A stretch of 64,000 nucleotides of DNA from Pirellula sp. (GTDB lineage: Bacteria; Planctomycetota; Planctomycetia; Pirellulales; Pirellulaceae): the NCBI GenBank assembly GCA_021300015.1, contig JAJTFB010000001.1, forward strand, positions 53,291 through 117,290, written 5' to 3'. Shown piece after piece: positions 1 through 9,092 of this stretch (positions are counted from its first letter, which is position 1; every line of letters begins with the position of its first letter). A program made the translations under genes and the position numbers. The notes beneath the pieces were generated by a model. It was not told the origin of the DNA. It worked only from the letters and a program-made list of their open reading frames with translations, and did no database searches.

Positions 1-323
1 TGGTCTGCGAAACGAACCAGGTGACTTCGATAGCGGCGCTGTTGCTTGAGGTAGTCGAGCACACGGCTTTTGTGCAAGGACTTGAGCCAAGCTCGAAAGG
101 AGCGTTTCGAGTCGTAGTGGAAACCTGGGAGGCGATGGACCAGTTCGCACCAAATGCGTTGAGAGACCTCATCGACATCGACTCGGTTGCCGAAATGGGC
201 TCGGGTCCAGCGTTCGAGCATCGGGTTGTAGCGGTTTACCAGTTCGGACCAAGCCGCTTGGTCATCGCTGCGTTGCACGCGTCGCAAAAGGGTGCCGCTG
301 GTCCGAGGTTCTCTTGCCGTCAT
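1..323 (-). CDS. ECF-type RNA polymerase sigma factor, N-terminal part (cut by window edge)
   Basis: The minus strand is open from an ATG at 321-323 to the window edge, giving 107 residues without a stop. The translation begins MTAREPRTSGTLLRRVQRSD and continues with a sigma-70 region 2 pattern: a short acidic helix (DDQAAWSELVNRYNPML), then VDVDEVSQRIWCELVHRLPG, where the DEVSQ segment matches the core-binding helix of ECF factors, followed by FRAWLKSLHKSRVLDYLKQQ. It would direct RNA polymerase to a dedicated promoter set. Region 4 lies outside the window, so the group cannot be named. No anti-sigma gene is seen next to its start. The call rests on region 2 alone. Confidence 0.8.
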   Translation of the reverse strand, partial: MTAREPRTSGTLLRRVQRSDDQAAWSELVNRYNPMLERWTRAHFGNRVDVDEVSQRIWCELVHRLPGFHYDSKRSFRAWLKSLHKSRVLDYLKQQRRYRSHLVRFAD

Positions 324-478
324 GATGGCTGTGGGCTCCGCTCGGGTCGTGAGGACGCTTGTGGATGTGTGTAGATATCCGTCGTAACGATCTTGGGAGG
401 GAGAGGCATCCTCGGTATCGCCTCTGTGAGAATAAACCTTTTTTGGATAGGACGCAACTTTTTTTGTCGAAGGATTGC

Positions 479-1357
479 TTAGCTATGCGCTGCGCGGTAT
501 TGGCGAAACGCAGCGGGGAGAGCATCGATCAGGTCGGTGCCCAGGGTGCTCGGGGTACCGAGTTGTCGGTGGGCAATATCCCCGGCCAATCCATGCAGGT
601 ACACGGCCAGAACGGACGCATCGTAGTCCGTAAGTCCTTGGCAGACCAACGCGACGATCATCCCGGTGAGCACATCGCCACTCCCTCCGACGGCAAGACT
701 AGGGTTGCCAGTGGTGTTGCGATAATGGCGTTGCCCGTCGGTCACAAGGGTTTGATGTCCTTTCAAAACAACGATGCATTGAGTTCGCTTGGCCAGTTCG
801 ACGGCCGCGCGCTGTTGTTCCTCGGGCTCATCGGCTTGGATGTTCGACAGGCGTGCCCATTCGCCCGGGTGCGGGGTAAGGATCCGAGAGCCGCAGGGAG
901 TTGCAGCCGAGCTCCACCCGAAGGTGCCCTCGGAGATCGCATTGAGGGCATCGGCATCGAAGACAGCGGTCCCTGGCCAGCTTTTGAATAATTCGACGAC
1001 CATTCGGTCCTGGCTTGATTCACGCCCCAAGCCCGGACCGATGCCCAGGACGGTCCCTGGCGAATATTTGCCGAGCAAGATTTTCGCAGAGGATTCGGCT
1101 AGGTAGCCTTGGGAGACCTCCTCGAGGGGCATGGTCATGGCACAAGGAGTGGTCGTTTGGACGATTTGGCGTGTGTGAGAACGGGCAGCTACGGTGGTCC
1201 GACCTGCGCCGCATCGCAGGGCGGCTAGGGTTGCAAGGCAGATCGCACCGGACATACCAGGTCCACCGCCGACGAGGAGTGCGTGGCCGAAGTCCCCTTT
1301 GTGGGCATGTGCTTCGCGAGGTTTGAGGAAGGGCAGGGGGACGTTGGAGTCTGTCAT
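479..1357 (-). CDS. nnrD: ADP-dependent NAD(P)H-hydrate dehydratase
   Basis: This 292-residue protein matches the carbohydrate-kinase-like repair enzyme that dehydrates hydrated NAD(P)H back to NAD(P)H. Visible signatures are the glycine-rich start GGGPGMSGA near residues 30-38, VFDADALNA near 132-140, TPHPGEWARL at 161-170, and the nucleotide and catalytic loop GGSGDVLTGM near 224-233 with the expected aspartate at 228. Many bacteria fuse this domain to the NAD(P)HX epimerase (NnrE); here it stands alone at normal single-domain length. It lies 44 bp downstream of the Rpn-like gene on the same strand and may be read through from it, though no functional link is evident. Confidence 0.93.
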   Translation of the reverse strand: MTDSNVPLPFLKPREAHAHKGDFGHALLVGGGPGMSGAICLATLAALRCGAGRTTVAARSHTRQIVQTTTPCAMTMPLEEVSQGYLAESSAKILLGKYSPGTVLGIGPGLGRESSQDRMVVELFKSWPGTAVFDADALNAISEGTFGWSSAATPCGSRILTPHPGEWARLSNIQADEPEEQQRAAVELAKRTQCIVVLKGHQTLVTDGQRHYRNTTGNPSLAVGGSGDVLTGMIVALVCQGLTDYDASVLAVYLHGLAGDIAHRQLGTPSTLGTDLIDALPAAFRQYRAAHS

Positions 1358-1401
1358 GCAGATGACTTGGGTACTGGGAAATGCAACGAATGTTCCCGAA
1401 G

Positions 1402-2415
1402 CTAATTACGCTCACGGACCTGTTGACGAAGTTCGGCTGTGATCGCTTGCAACTGACCAAGCGATCGGTCTTGGAAAGTCGATGCATCGCTCAGCGGTAA
1501 TCCTAGAATCTCCTGCAGGGTTTGGATCAGTTGGATCTGGCCCTCCTTGAGTCCCTCCTGCTTGCCCTCCTGCTTGCCTTCCTGACGACCTTCCTGACGA
1601 CCCTCTTGACGACCTTCCTGGATCCCCTCCAATCGACCTTTCTTCATATACTCGTCGGCGATCGAACCTGGCTCGATTTGCGTTGGAAATATCTTTTGGA
1701 TCGTCATCGCAAGGGTCTCCATGGGAATCGAAGGAGTAACTGTCGTAATATAGACCAACACCGCATCCAAATGCTCTGCCTGCAACTCCGCCGTGCCGAT
1801 TTCAAGCAAACACCGCAAAATGGACTCAAGCTTGTCCCTGAAGTTTCTTGTCCGACTATATTTTAGCAGTCCAAGCACACTTTGCAAAAAGGGGTCGGTC
1901 GCCAGCAATTCATCCGGTATCTGTCCAATGTCCACGACCGGATAAGCCATTCGAACACCTTGTTCAAAGAGAATACTCGGACCACCGATCAACTCTTCGA
2001 GGCTAACGGGAGCCGACCAAGCCTCCTGGCCATGATAGAGCACCAGCGGGAATACAGGGCACAAAGCTTGGCCCTTGCGCAGTCGCTGCTCCCATATCCG
2101 GACGATGTAACGGAGCAACTGAAAACAGGTCATCGGATCCGACTGGCTCTTGTGCTCCAAAAGAATATAAACCTGTCCCTCGACCGGCTCACCGTCTTGG
2201 CCCGAGAGCCGGATCGAATAGAGCATATCCGAGTAAGTGTCCCGCAATTCGTCATCGACAAACGAATCTTTTTGAAGCTCGAGCGAATCAAGATCCAGGA
2301 TCTGGACCAAATCGGCAGGCAGGTGCAATTCGATCAAATTCCTGGCCGCCGCAGGATGCGAAAACGCATATTGGAAAAAGTTGTTGTGCGGCGTAGGTAG
2401 CTTGGATTGGTCCAT
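1402..2415 (-). CDS. Rpn-type nuclease / PD-(D/E)XK putative transposase family protein
   Basis: I place the start at the ATG at 2415 (MDQSKLPTPHNNFFQYAFSH), giving 337 residues; a TTG 21 bp upstream is a weaker alternative. The N-terminal 200 residues resemble the Rpn/YhgA recombination-promoting nuclease family: the opening phrase about a protein that meets a partner (FFQYAFSHPAAARNLIELHL), and the PD-(D/E)XK-like strand VEGQVYILLEHKSQ with the E-x-K pair. The C-terminal third contains a run of four-residue EG(R/K)Q repeats (coded by about 1541-1630) that is typical of this family and prone to length change. Known Rpn proteins cut DNA and promote RecA-independent exchange; some take part in phage defence. 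No transposon ends are seen. Confidence 0.85.
   Translation of the reverse strand: MDQSKLPTPHNNFFQYAFSHPAAARNLIELHLPADLVQILDLDSLELQKDSFVDDELRDTYSDMLYSIRLSGQDGEPVEGQVYILLEHKSQSDPMTCFQLLRYIVRIWEQRLRKGQALCPVFPLVLYHGQEAWSAPVSLEELIGGPSILFEQGVRMAYPVVDIGQIPDELLATDPFLQSVLGLLKYSRTRNFRDKLESILRCLLEIGTAELQAEHLDAVLVYITTVTPSIPMETLAMTIQKIFPTQIEPGSIADEYMKKGRLEGIQEGRQEGRQEGRQEGKQEGKQEGLKEGQIQLIQTLQEILGLPLSDASTFQDRSLGQLQAITAELRQQVRERN
1541..1630 (-). repeat. Intragenic 12-bp tandem repeat in the Rpn-like gene
   Basis: About six to seven imperfect copies of a 12-bp unit code for successive EGRQ, EGKQ and EGLKEG quartets. The unit length keeps the frame, so copy number can change without breaking the protein. 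The predicted product is a highly charged helical tail. Confidence 0.85.
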
Positions 2416-2593
2416 AGCTCCCAATTTTAGGACCAAGTGAGATTTGCTTTAGAATTTGGTCGAATTTTTTATTCAGGTGACCTTTCCTGTTCCTCGTTCG
2501 GATCGTTCCAGAGATCGCTCCGAGACCTTACAATAAATCCCGCGGGCTCGGTTCCCGATACCCAAACTTGCTCCCCCCAGAAACCAACACGCT

Positions 2594-4141
2594 GTGTCTG
2601 ACTCCTCGACCAAAGGCAAAATCGTACTCGTCGCGCTGACTTGGCTGGTCCTGCTTGCCATAGGAGTAGGGATTTGGCGATGGATCATCGTCCCGAAAAA
2701 AAACCAGCAGCAGCAGCAAGCGACCAAGCAGCAGGCCGATCAGACCCTGGCGGCCACCTCGGGCACGAGCCGCTATCGCTTCGAACTGAACCTTGGACTC
2801 GATAACTTCTCGGGCTATGCGGTCCTTCGGTCCGAAGAGTTCCGCAAGCAACTTGCCGATCGAGGCATCCGGATCAACAACGTCGACGACGGTGCCAACT
2901 ACACCCAGCGCGCCGCGGAACTCGAAAACGGCAAACTCCAACTCGCAGCCTTTCCGGCTGATGCCCTCCTGAAACAGTTCTCCGGCAAAGAATATCCGGC
3001 CGGAACAATCGTTGGAATCATCGATGAGACCCGCGGTGCCGATGCGATGCTGGCTTACAAAACCAAATTCCCCGACGTCGATAAACTCAATCGGCCCGAG
3101 GTCCGTTTCGTCCTGGTCGGGGACTCTCCGAGCGAGACCCTCGCCCGCGTCGTGATGCAAGACTTTGGCCTCGATCAATCGAACACTGCGAGTATTCAAA
3201 ACGTAGCCTCACCCGAAGCCGTCTTGGCCAAGTACCGGGCAGCGACCCCTCAGACCGATGAGGTCTATGTCACCTGGGAGCCTTACGTTTCCCAGATGCT
3301 GGCCAACGACCAACTCCACGTGCTGGTCGACTCGTCACGCTTCACCGGATACATCGTCGATACGTTGGTCGTCAGTCGCGACTTCCTCCTGAAAAACGGA
3401 CCTGCCGTCGAGTCGATCCTCGAAGCCTACTTCACCGCACTTTATAACTTCCGCGAAGAAGAGGCCATGATCAAGCTCCTGCTTCAGGATGCCAAAGAGA
3501 CCAAACAGGAACTGACCGAGGCACAGGCCAAGCGGCTCGTGCAGGGGATCCAGTGGAAGAACACCCAGGAGAACCTCGCTCACTTCGGAAAACGCGCCGG
3601 TGCTCTGGTGCACATCGAAGACATCCTCGGGCGAATCTCGAATGTGCTGGTCAAAGCCGGCACGATCGACGAACCAAACAACGCAAACCGATTCACTAAG
3701 TACTTCTACGATCGCCCCCTGGAGAGCTTGCTCAACAAGAGCTTCCACCCAGGGCTTGCCAACGAAACGATCCGCGAGGAAAACAAACTCAAGGCTCTAA
3801 CGGATGCGCAATGGGGGAAACTGACAACCGTCGGAACCTTAAGCGTCCCGGAATTGGTCTTTGTACGGGGAAGCCCAAACCTGACCGATGCGAGCAAACG
3901 CACCTTGGATGATCTTGGCCAAAAACTACAAGCTTGGCCCCAGTATTACCTGATCATCCGAGGCAATGCTTCCCAAGCCGGAGACATGCAAGCGAACCTC
4001 AAGCTCGCCGCTCAGCGCGGCGATGCAGCCATGAAGTATCTGCTCGGGCTCGGGATCCCAACCGAGAGAATGCAAGTCAGCACCGAGGGCATCACCGGCC
4101 AGACGCGCGTGACGTTCGTCGTAGGACAAGTCCCTTACTGA
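2594..4141 (+). CDS. Membrane-anchored substrate-binding protein with OmpA-like C-terminal domain
   Basis: The frame begins with GTG at 2594 and gives 515 residues. Residues 9-33 form one strong membrane helix (VLVALTWLVLLAIGVGIWRW), followed by a Gln-rich linker. Residues about 60-330 have the fold pattern of NitT/TauT (NMT1-like) or phosphate-type periplasmic binding proteins (LNLGLDNFSGYAVL, VGIIDETRGADAML, YVTWEPYVSQML). The C-terminal 90 residues resemble an OmpA/Pal peptidoglycan-binding module (IIRGNASQAGDMQANLKLAA, then GDAAMKYLLGLGIP). This pairing suggests a sensor or receptor tethered between membrane and cell wall rather than a freely diffusing transport receptor. It is followed after 6 bp by the next gene. 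The ligand is unknown. Confidence 0.75.
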   Translation: MSDSSTKGKIVLVALTWLVLLAIGVGIWRWIIVPKKNQQQQQATKQQADQTLAATSGTSRYRFELNLGLDNFSGYAVLRSEEFRKQLADRGIRINNVDDGANYTQRAAELENGKLQLAAFPADALLKQFSGKEYPAGTIVGIIDETRGADAMLAYKTKFPDVDKLNRPEVRFVLVGDSPSETLARVVMQDFGLDQSNTASIQNVASPEAVLAKYRAATPQTDEVYVTWEPYVSQMLANDQLHVLVDSSRFTGYIVDTLVVSRDFLLKNGPAVESILEAYFTALYNFREEEAMIKLLLQDAKETKQELTEAQAKRLVQGIQWKNTQENLAHFGKRAGALVHIEDILGRISNVLVKAGTIDEPNNANRFTKYFYDRPLESLLNKSFHPGLANETIREENKLKALTDAQWGKLTTVGTLSVPELVFVRGSPNLTDASKRTLDDLGQKLQAWPQYYLIIRGNASQAGDMQANLKLAAQRGDAAMKYLLGLGIPTERMQVSTEGITGQTRVTFVVGQVPY

Positions 4142-4147
4142 GATGCC

Positions 4148-4879
4148 GTGGAAGCGTTAAGAAAAAGAATTCTCCGTGAGATTTTCATCGCACCCTCGGT
4201 GGTATTGCCCGTCGTCGGCGGAGCGAGTGCTTGGCTACTGTCCTGGGCTGGCGGGGGAAACGATTGGCTCAATCTTGCCGGCCTTGTAGGGGTCCTAGGC
4301 GGAGTGGGCTGGTTTGCCACCCGATTCATCTTTCAGCTCGACGGAATTTCAGAGAAAGCGATGCAGGATCTGGCCGAGGAAGCCCTGCAAAAGGAGGAAA
4401 AACACCTCAACGAACTCCAGAAACGCTTGGCCAACGATCGAGACCCCCGGACCGAGCAATACTTGATTTTGCTCCGTGAAAACCGCACCGAGCTCGAACG
4501 CATCGCCCGAACCCCCGGAATCGAACTTCGAAGCCTCGAGATTGTCAAGCAAGCTCGGCAGTTGTTCTGGGCAGCTAGCGACCAACTCGACCAATCGATG
4601 AAAATGTACGAGCTTGCCCAAAAGCTAACCGGGGCCGAAAAACAAGGCGTTTTGGCCCAGCGCGAACGGTGTTTGGAAGAGGCCCGCGAAAGCTCCGAGC
4701 ACCTCCGCGATGCGATCGCAACATTCCGTCAGTTTGCCGACAAAACCCTCGAACGCGACATGGATACCCTCCAACTCGAACTTGCCGAATCGATCCGAGC
4801 GGCCAAGCGATCCGAGGAGCGAATGCGCGAACTGCAAAACCGACCCGACTACGAAAGATATTTCAATCCTGAAAGCTAA
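4148..4879 (+). CDS. Membrane protein with two N-terminal helices and a long coiled coil
   Basis: A GTG at 4148, 6 bp after the preceding stop, opens a 243-residue protein. Two hydrophobic segments at about residues 13-32 and 37-60 would form a hairpin in the membrane. The rest is almost wholly charged helix with heptad-like spacing (about 70-240), ending in NRPDYERYFNPES. I do not recognise the family with confidence. The position between a binding-protein/OmpA fusion and a PspA-like protein recalls XpaC-like membrane proteins seen near tellurite-resistance-type genes in other bacteria, but that is inference from context only. It is probably translated together with the gene before it. Confidence 0.6.
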   Translation: MEALRKRILREIFIAPSVVLPVVGGASAWLLSWAGGGNDWLNLAGLVGVLGGVGWFATRFIFQLDGISEKAMQDLAEEALQKEEKHLNELQKRLANDRDPRTEQYLILLRENRTELERIARTPGIELRSLEIVKQARQLFWAASDQLDQSMKMYELAQKLTGAEKQGVLAQRERCLEEARESSEHLRDAIATFRQFADKTLERDMDTLQLELAESIRAAKRSEERMRELQNRPDYERYFNPES

Positions 4880-5000
4880 ATTGGCCGACGCGAATTTAGC
4901 CAAAGTTTGTACACTGTACCGTGTGGCGAGATTCGCCCTAGACTTCACTACCCATTGAAACCTCTAACTTTTCCTTTCTTGTATCAGGAGCGACCCTGCG

Positions 5001-5810
5001 ATGTTCAATGCCCTCAGCCGCCTATTCCGGGCTGTGAAATACCTCTTCACCGGCAAGGTAGACGCTGCCGCCGATTCCTTGAGCACCAACCCGACGGTCA
5101 TCTCGGCCAACTACGATCGGATCGTCGAGGAGAAGCGCAAGCGGCTCAATCAGTACGTCGATGCCGTCGGTGCGATGATCGCTCAAGAGGAGAACAAGAA
5201 GGCCAAGCTCACCCAGTTGACCGAGGAAGTCCAGAAGCTCGAAAAGCTCAAAGCCGGTGCTGCAGCTCGAGCCAAACAACTCGTCGACAAGTACAACGGA
5301 GATGTCACTGCGGTCAAAAACGACCCCGAGTATGCCAAGTGCCAAGCGGCCTTCAAGGACTTCTCGAGCACCCTCGCTGAGAAACAACAACGAGCCCTAG
5401 AGCTCGAAGAAGACATGAAGCAATTGGTCGGCAACGTGACGAATCACAAGAACCAAATCCAGTCGCTCATGCGAGAACTCGAGAAGCTCAAGGAAGAAAA
5501 GCACGATGCAGTAGCCGATGTGCTTTCTGCCAAAGAAGAAAAGCAAATCGCCGATATGGTCAACGGAATCACCAACGACAAGACGGCAGCCGATCTACAA
5601 CGCTTGAGAGAACTGCGACAAAAGGCAGCGGCAAGCGCCCGCGTCTCGCGAGAGGTGGCAGGCTTGGACTCCAAGCGAGCCGAGTCGGAGTTCTTGGAAT
5701 ACGCCCAACAAGTAGCCTCGGATGACGAATTCGACGCCTTGATCGGACTGTCCAAGGATCAAAAAGCCAACGATGCACCAGCTCGCGATACGAAGATTCC
5801 CGAGGCCTGA
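5001..5810 (+). CDS. PspA/IM30-like coiled-coil protein
   Basis: The product has 269 residues and is nearly all alpha-helix with long heptad stretches, beginning MFNALSRLFRAVKYLFTGKV, an amphipathic helix of the kind PspA/Vipp1 proteins use to bind membrane. Length and helix layout fit the PspA/IM30 (ESCRT-III-like) superfamily, which protects the inner membrane under stress. A good ribosome site (caggag at 4985-4990) lies 10 bp before the ATG. No PspF-type regulator is present. Its place inside a binding-protein and permease cluster suggests a role linked to membrane stress or to that transporter. Sequence similarity to canonical PspA looks distant. Confidence 0.65.
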   Translation: MFNALSRLFRAVKYLFTGKVDAAADSLSTNPTVISANYDRIVEEKRKRLNQYVDAVGAMIAQEENKKAKLTQLTEEVQKLEKLKAGAAARAKQLVDKYNGDVTAVKNDPEYAKCQAAFKDFSSTLAEKQQRALELEEDMKQLVGNVTNHKNQIQSLMRELEKLKEEKHDAVADVLSAKEEKQIADMVNGITNDKTAADLQRLRELRQKAAASARVSREVAGLDSKRAESEFLEYAQQVASDDEFDALIGLSKDQKANDAPARDTKIPEA

Positions 5811-5885
5811 TCCGAGCCATTGGATCTTGGACTGACCCCTGCGCCCTTATGCCCCCAGACGGAAACAACTCCACGGAGCTTTGCT

Positions 5886-7094
5886 ATGAAGATGCGGTTT
5901 GATTCACGGTTGCGATTTGCCTCCTTGGCCACCTCCTGCACGCTAGCCCTTTGCACGGTCGCTTGGTTCGGCGCGTTCCAAGGCTGCACCGATTCGAAGC
6001 CTGCGGCCAGCACGAAGCCTGCGGCCAGCACCGCAGCGGGCTCGACGGCGGGTTCGACGGCGGGTTCGACGGCCAGCCCGTCGACTGGCTCAGCCGGAAA
6101 CTCGACCAGCAAACCGGCCACCTTCACGCTGGCCTGGAGCGAGTACCCCTCGTGGAGCATCTTCGGTGTGGCCGATGAAGTCGGCTTGATCGATGGCAAA
6201 GAAGGGCAGATGGGGTCGATCGAGAAGAAATACAACGTCGATATCAAGTTGGTTTTGGCCAGCTACGACAGTTGCATTACCCTCTATGGCAACTCCCAAG
6301 CCGATGGTGTGTGCATCACCAATATCGACATTCTCGGAGCGGCCGGTTCCCGCAACTCCGTCGCGGTCCTACCGACCTCGACCAGCGCGGGGGCCGATGC
6401 GTGCATCGTCGCCGGGGTCAACTCCCTCGAAGAGCTCGCCGGGAAACCCACGCGGGGATTGGAAAAGAGCGTCTCGCAGTACTGCTTCGAACGCTGCTTG
6501 GAAAAACTCGGCAAGAACCCCGCCGACTACCCCTTCTCGCAGATGGATCCCGAGCAAGCCGCTCTGGCGTTCCAAGGCAAGAACGATGGGATCAACTCGA
6601 TCATGGTTTGGAACCCGTTTGTTATGCAATCGATCCGTAGCCGATCGGATGCAAAAGTCCTCTTCAGCTCCGAGACCATTCCCGAAGAGATCATCGACAT
6701 GGTCGTCGTCGGCAAAGACTCCCTTTCCAAACCCGGCGGAGAAGCTTTCGCCAAAGCCGTCGTCGAGACCTTCTACACCATGACCCAACGGATGGCCGAT
6801 CCGAAAACCTCCGACGAAACACTCATCGGGATCGGGGCTCGCTTTGCCAAGCTTGAACTCGATGACATGAAAACGATCGTCCAACAGACAAAATTCTTCA
6901 GCGACCCCAACGATGCGAAGCGATTGTTTGCCGACGAACGGTTCCAAAAAGAAACGATGCCCTTGGTCAGCAAGTTCTGCGTCAAGTACGGGCTGACAAC
7001 CACCCCAGTGGAGCTTTCCTTTGGAGATGCAAAGGGGCTCATGGACTTTAGCACCAAGTACATCTCGGGCTATGCCGAAAGCCAAACAAAATAG
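5886..7094 (+). CDS. NitT/TauT-type ABC transporter substrate-binding lipoprotein
   Basis: I choose the ATG at 5886 (MKMRFDSRLRF), which gives 402 residues and a proper signal; the frame is open further upstream. The signal ends in a lipobox (GAFQGC), and a low-complexity Ala-Ser-Thr-Gly linker from about residue 40 to 80 would space the domain from the membrane. The folded part starts FTLAWSEYPSWSIFGVADEV and continues through VDIKLVLASYDSCITLYGN and IMVWNPFVMQSI, the usual pattern of NMT1/SsuA-like receptors. It lies 61 bp before the permease gene and is probably its partner. The ligand cannot be read from sequence. It is a distant relative of the binding domain encoded at 2594. Confidence 0.85.
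   Translation: MKMRFDSRLRFASLATSCTLALCTVAWFGAFQGCTDSKPAASTKPAASTAAGSTAGSTAGSTASPSTGSAGNSTSKPATFTLAWSEYPSWSIFGVADEVGLIDGKEGQMGSIEKKYNVDIKLVLASYDSCITLYGNSQADGVCITNIDILGAAGSRNSVAVLPTSTSAGADACIVAGVNSLEELAGKPTRGLEKSVSQYCFERCLEKLGKNPADYPFSQMDPEQAALAFQGKNDGINSIMVWNPFVMQSIRSRSDAKVLFSSETIPEEIIDMVVVGKDSLSKPGGEAFAKAVVETFYTMTQRMADPKTSDETLIGIGARFAKLELDDMKTIVQQTKFFSDPNDAKRLFADERFQKETMPLVSKFCVKYGLTTTPVELSFGDAKGLMDFSTKYISGYAESQTK
5997..6075 (+). repeat. Short tandem repeats coding the lipoprotein linker
   Basis: Two copies of an 18-bp unit (cctgcggccagcacgaag) are followed by three copies of a 12-bp unit (ggcgggttcgac). They encode the Ala/Ser/Thr/Gly linker of the binding lipoprotein and keep the reading frame. 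Confidence 0.8.
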
Positions 7095-7155
7095 GCCCAT
7101 TGGCCCCTCCAAACAGCCTCAAAAGACCCGAACCTAGAACCTCGGTAAACCGACT

Positions 7156-7968
7156 ATGATTCGACGCGTCATTCCGACATGGCTCTTTTTTGCCCTAGCG
7201 ATCGCCGGAGTGAGCGCCCTGCTTGTCAGCTACGAGTTCCTCTCGCAGCGGCAAACTCGTATCAACCCCAAGCAGACGACCATCCCTTCGTTTGAAAAAC
7301 TCGGGGAAGGTGTCAAGCGAATGTTTGCTAAACAAGGAACCCAAGAGAATCCCAAGCCGCCGATGTTTTGGAACGACATGCGAGCCACTCTATGGAGGTT
7401 GTTTATCGGCATGGGGATCGGAGTTTTGGCTTCGGTACTCGTCGGCGTCCTGATGGGAGCCTACCGCTGGATCGAGGCTCCCTTGAGTCCCATCGTGATG
7501 TTTCTCTCAAAAATCCCCCCGACGGGGATGATGCCCATCTACTTCGCGATTGCGGGCACCGACCAACGCATGTTCACCTCCATGGTCGCCTTGGGAATCT
7601 TCTTTTCCATGACCCAATCGATCTACCAATCGGTCCGCGACAACGTCACCGACGAGGCCATCAATAAGGCTTATACACTTGGGGCTTCGGAATCCGAGGT
7701 GATTTTCGAGGTGATATGGAAGCAGATTTTGCCGAATGTCATCGATTGCATCCGGGCCCAAATCGGACCTGCGATGATCTTTTTGATCGCCGCAGAGATG
7801 GTCGTCAGCGATGCAGGCTTGGGGTATCAGATCCGCATGCAATCGCGAGTCTTGAATATGAACATCGTCTTTGTCTACCTGCTGGTTCTCGGGCTCATCG
7901 GCGTGGTGGCCGAGTATTCCCTGCTGTGGGTCCGCCGCCGATTGTGCCCGTGGTTCGAGGGAACCTAA
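7156..7968 (+). CDS. ABC transporter permease, NitT/TauT (SsuC-like) family
   Basis: The 270-residue protein has an N-terminal anchor (residues 7-27) and four to five further membrane helices from about residue 80. The binding-protein-dependent permease signature is clear: [27 protein letters not shown], which contains the EAA-loop that docks on an ATPase. With the lipoprotein 61 bp upstream it would form the membrane part of an importer for a small anion or organic nitrogen or sulfur compound. An ATPase gene would be expected next, but leuB follows immediately, so the energising subunit must be encoded elsewhere or be shared. Confidence 0.88.
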   Translation: MIRRVIPTWLFFALAIAGVSALLVSYEFLSQRQTRINPKQTTIPSFEKLGEGVKRMFAKQGTQENPKPPMFWNDMRATLWRLFIGMGIGVLASVLVGVLMGAYRWIEAPLSPIVMFLSKIPPTGMMPIYFAIAGTDQRMFTSMVALGIFFSMTQSIYQSVRDNVTDEAINKAYTLGASESEVIFEVIWKQILPNVIDCIRAQIGPAMIFLIAAEMVVSDAGLGYQIRMQSRVLNMNIVFVYLLVLGLIGVVAEYSLLWVRRRLCPWFEGT

Positions 7969-8006
7969 GGCTTGTATTCCCTGGCAAACATTCTTTGGAG
8001 GTTCTT

Positions 8007-9080
8007 TTGAAAGCTACGATCGTCCTGCTCCCTGGAGATGGGATTGGACCTGAGGTCATCCGTTCGGCCCATCAGGTATTGGTACAAGTCGCCCAAAGAC
8101 ATGGGCACACGCTGGAGTTTCAGGAGCATACGATCGGAGGCATAGCAATCGATCAGTATGGGGATCCCCTTCCAGAGCAGACCACCGAAGCGTGCAAGCG
8201 ATCCGATGCGGTGTTGCTCGGTGCCGTCGGTGGTCCAAAATGGGACGATCCGAACGCCAAAACAAGGCCCGAGGCCGGGTTGCTCAAAATCCGCAAAGAA
8301 CTTGGACTCTTCGCCAATCTAAGGCCCATTGTCACGTTCCCCGAATTGCTCGATTCCTCGCCGCTTAAGCGATCGATCATCGAAGGCACCGACATCCTGT
8401 TCTTCCGCGAATTGACCGGTGGACTGTATTTCGGACCCTCGGGCTGCGAGACCCTCCCCGACGGCCAGCAGAGAGCTTACAGCACCGCAGTCTACACCAC
8501 CCATGAAGTCGAGCGGATAGTCCGTATGGCCGCCGATGCGGCAAGGACACGCCGCAAGAAGCTCACCATGGTCGACAAAGCCAATGTCTTGGAAGCGTCC
8601 CGATTGTGGCGTCGCGTCAGTGGCAAAATCATGCAGGAACAGTACCCAGACTTGGACTACGAAGTCGTCTTGGTCGATTCGATGGCCATGCATCTGCTCA
8701 GCCGACCGACCTCATTCGATGTCGTCGTGACGAGCAACATGTTCGGCGATATTCTGACCGATGAAGCCTCGATGCTACCAGGATCGCTTGGAATGCTCCC
8801 TAGCGCTTCGATCGGCAGTTCAGGTCCGGGTTTGTATGAACCGATCCACGGCTCAGCACCCGACATCGCGGGCAAGGGGATCGCCAATCCACTCGCGACA
8901 ATCCTGGCAGCAGCCATGCTCTGCCGTCACTCGCTCGGGTTGCATGCCGAGGCCGATGAAATCGAACAGGCGGTTCGCAAGGTGTTGGCCCAAGGCCACC
9001 GAACAGCGGACTTAGTCCCCCGTGGCCAACCTTCGATCGGGACCGAAACGATGACTCAGAAAGTGCTTGAGAACCTATAA
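8007..9080 (+). CDS. leuB: 3-isopropylmalate dehydrogenase
   Basis: LeuB oxidises and decarboxylates 3-isopropylmalate in leucine synthesis, in the cytoplasm with NAD+. I set the start at TTG 8007 because ggagg (7997-8001) sits 5 bp before it and the protein then begins [17 protein letters not shown], giving 357 residues, the usual length. Further signatures are [17 protein letters not shown]-like [12 protein letters not shown], and the catalytic [20 protein letters not shown]. Arginine, lysine and aspartate positions of the family appear intact. Other leucine genes are not adjacent, as is common in planctomycetes. Confidence 0.95.
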   Translation: MKATIVLLPGDGIGPEVIRSAHQVLVQVAQRHGHTLEFQEHTIGGIAIDQYGDPLPEQTTEACKRSDAVLLGAVGGPKWDDPNAKTRPEAGLLKIRKELGLFANLRPIVTFPELLDSSPLKRSIIEGTDILFFRELTGGLYFGPSGCETLPDGQQRAYSTAVYTTHEVERIVRMAADAARTRRKKLTMVDKANVLEASRLWRRVSGKIMQEQYPDLDYEVVLVDSMAMHLLSRPTSFDVVVTSNMFGDILTDEASMLPGSLGMLPSASIGSSGPGLYEPIHGSAPDIAGKGIANPLATILAAAMLCRHSLGLHAEADEIEQAVRKVLAQGHRTADLVPRGQPSIGTETMTQKVLENL

Positions 9081-9092
9081 GGTCCAATCCCC

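Noticed and set aside
1015..1326. Plus-strand open frame opposite nnrD
   Set aside because: It is the antisense shadow of a well-conserved minus-strand gene; the translation has no family pattern.
1541..1630. CRISPR-like array in the Rpn-type gene
   Set aside because: The 12-bp units have no spacers, keep the reading frame and code EGxQ quartets.
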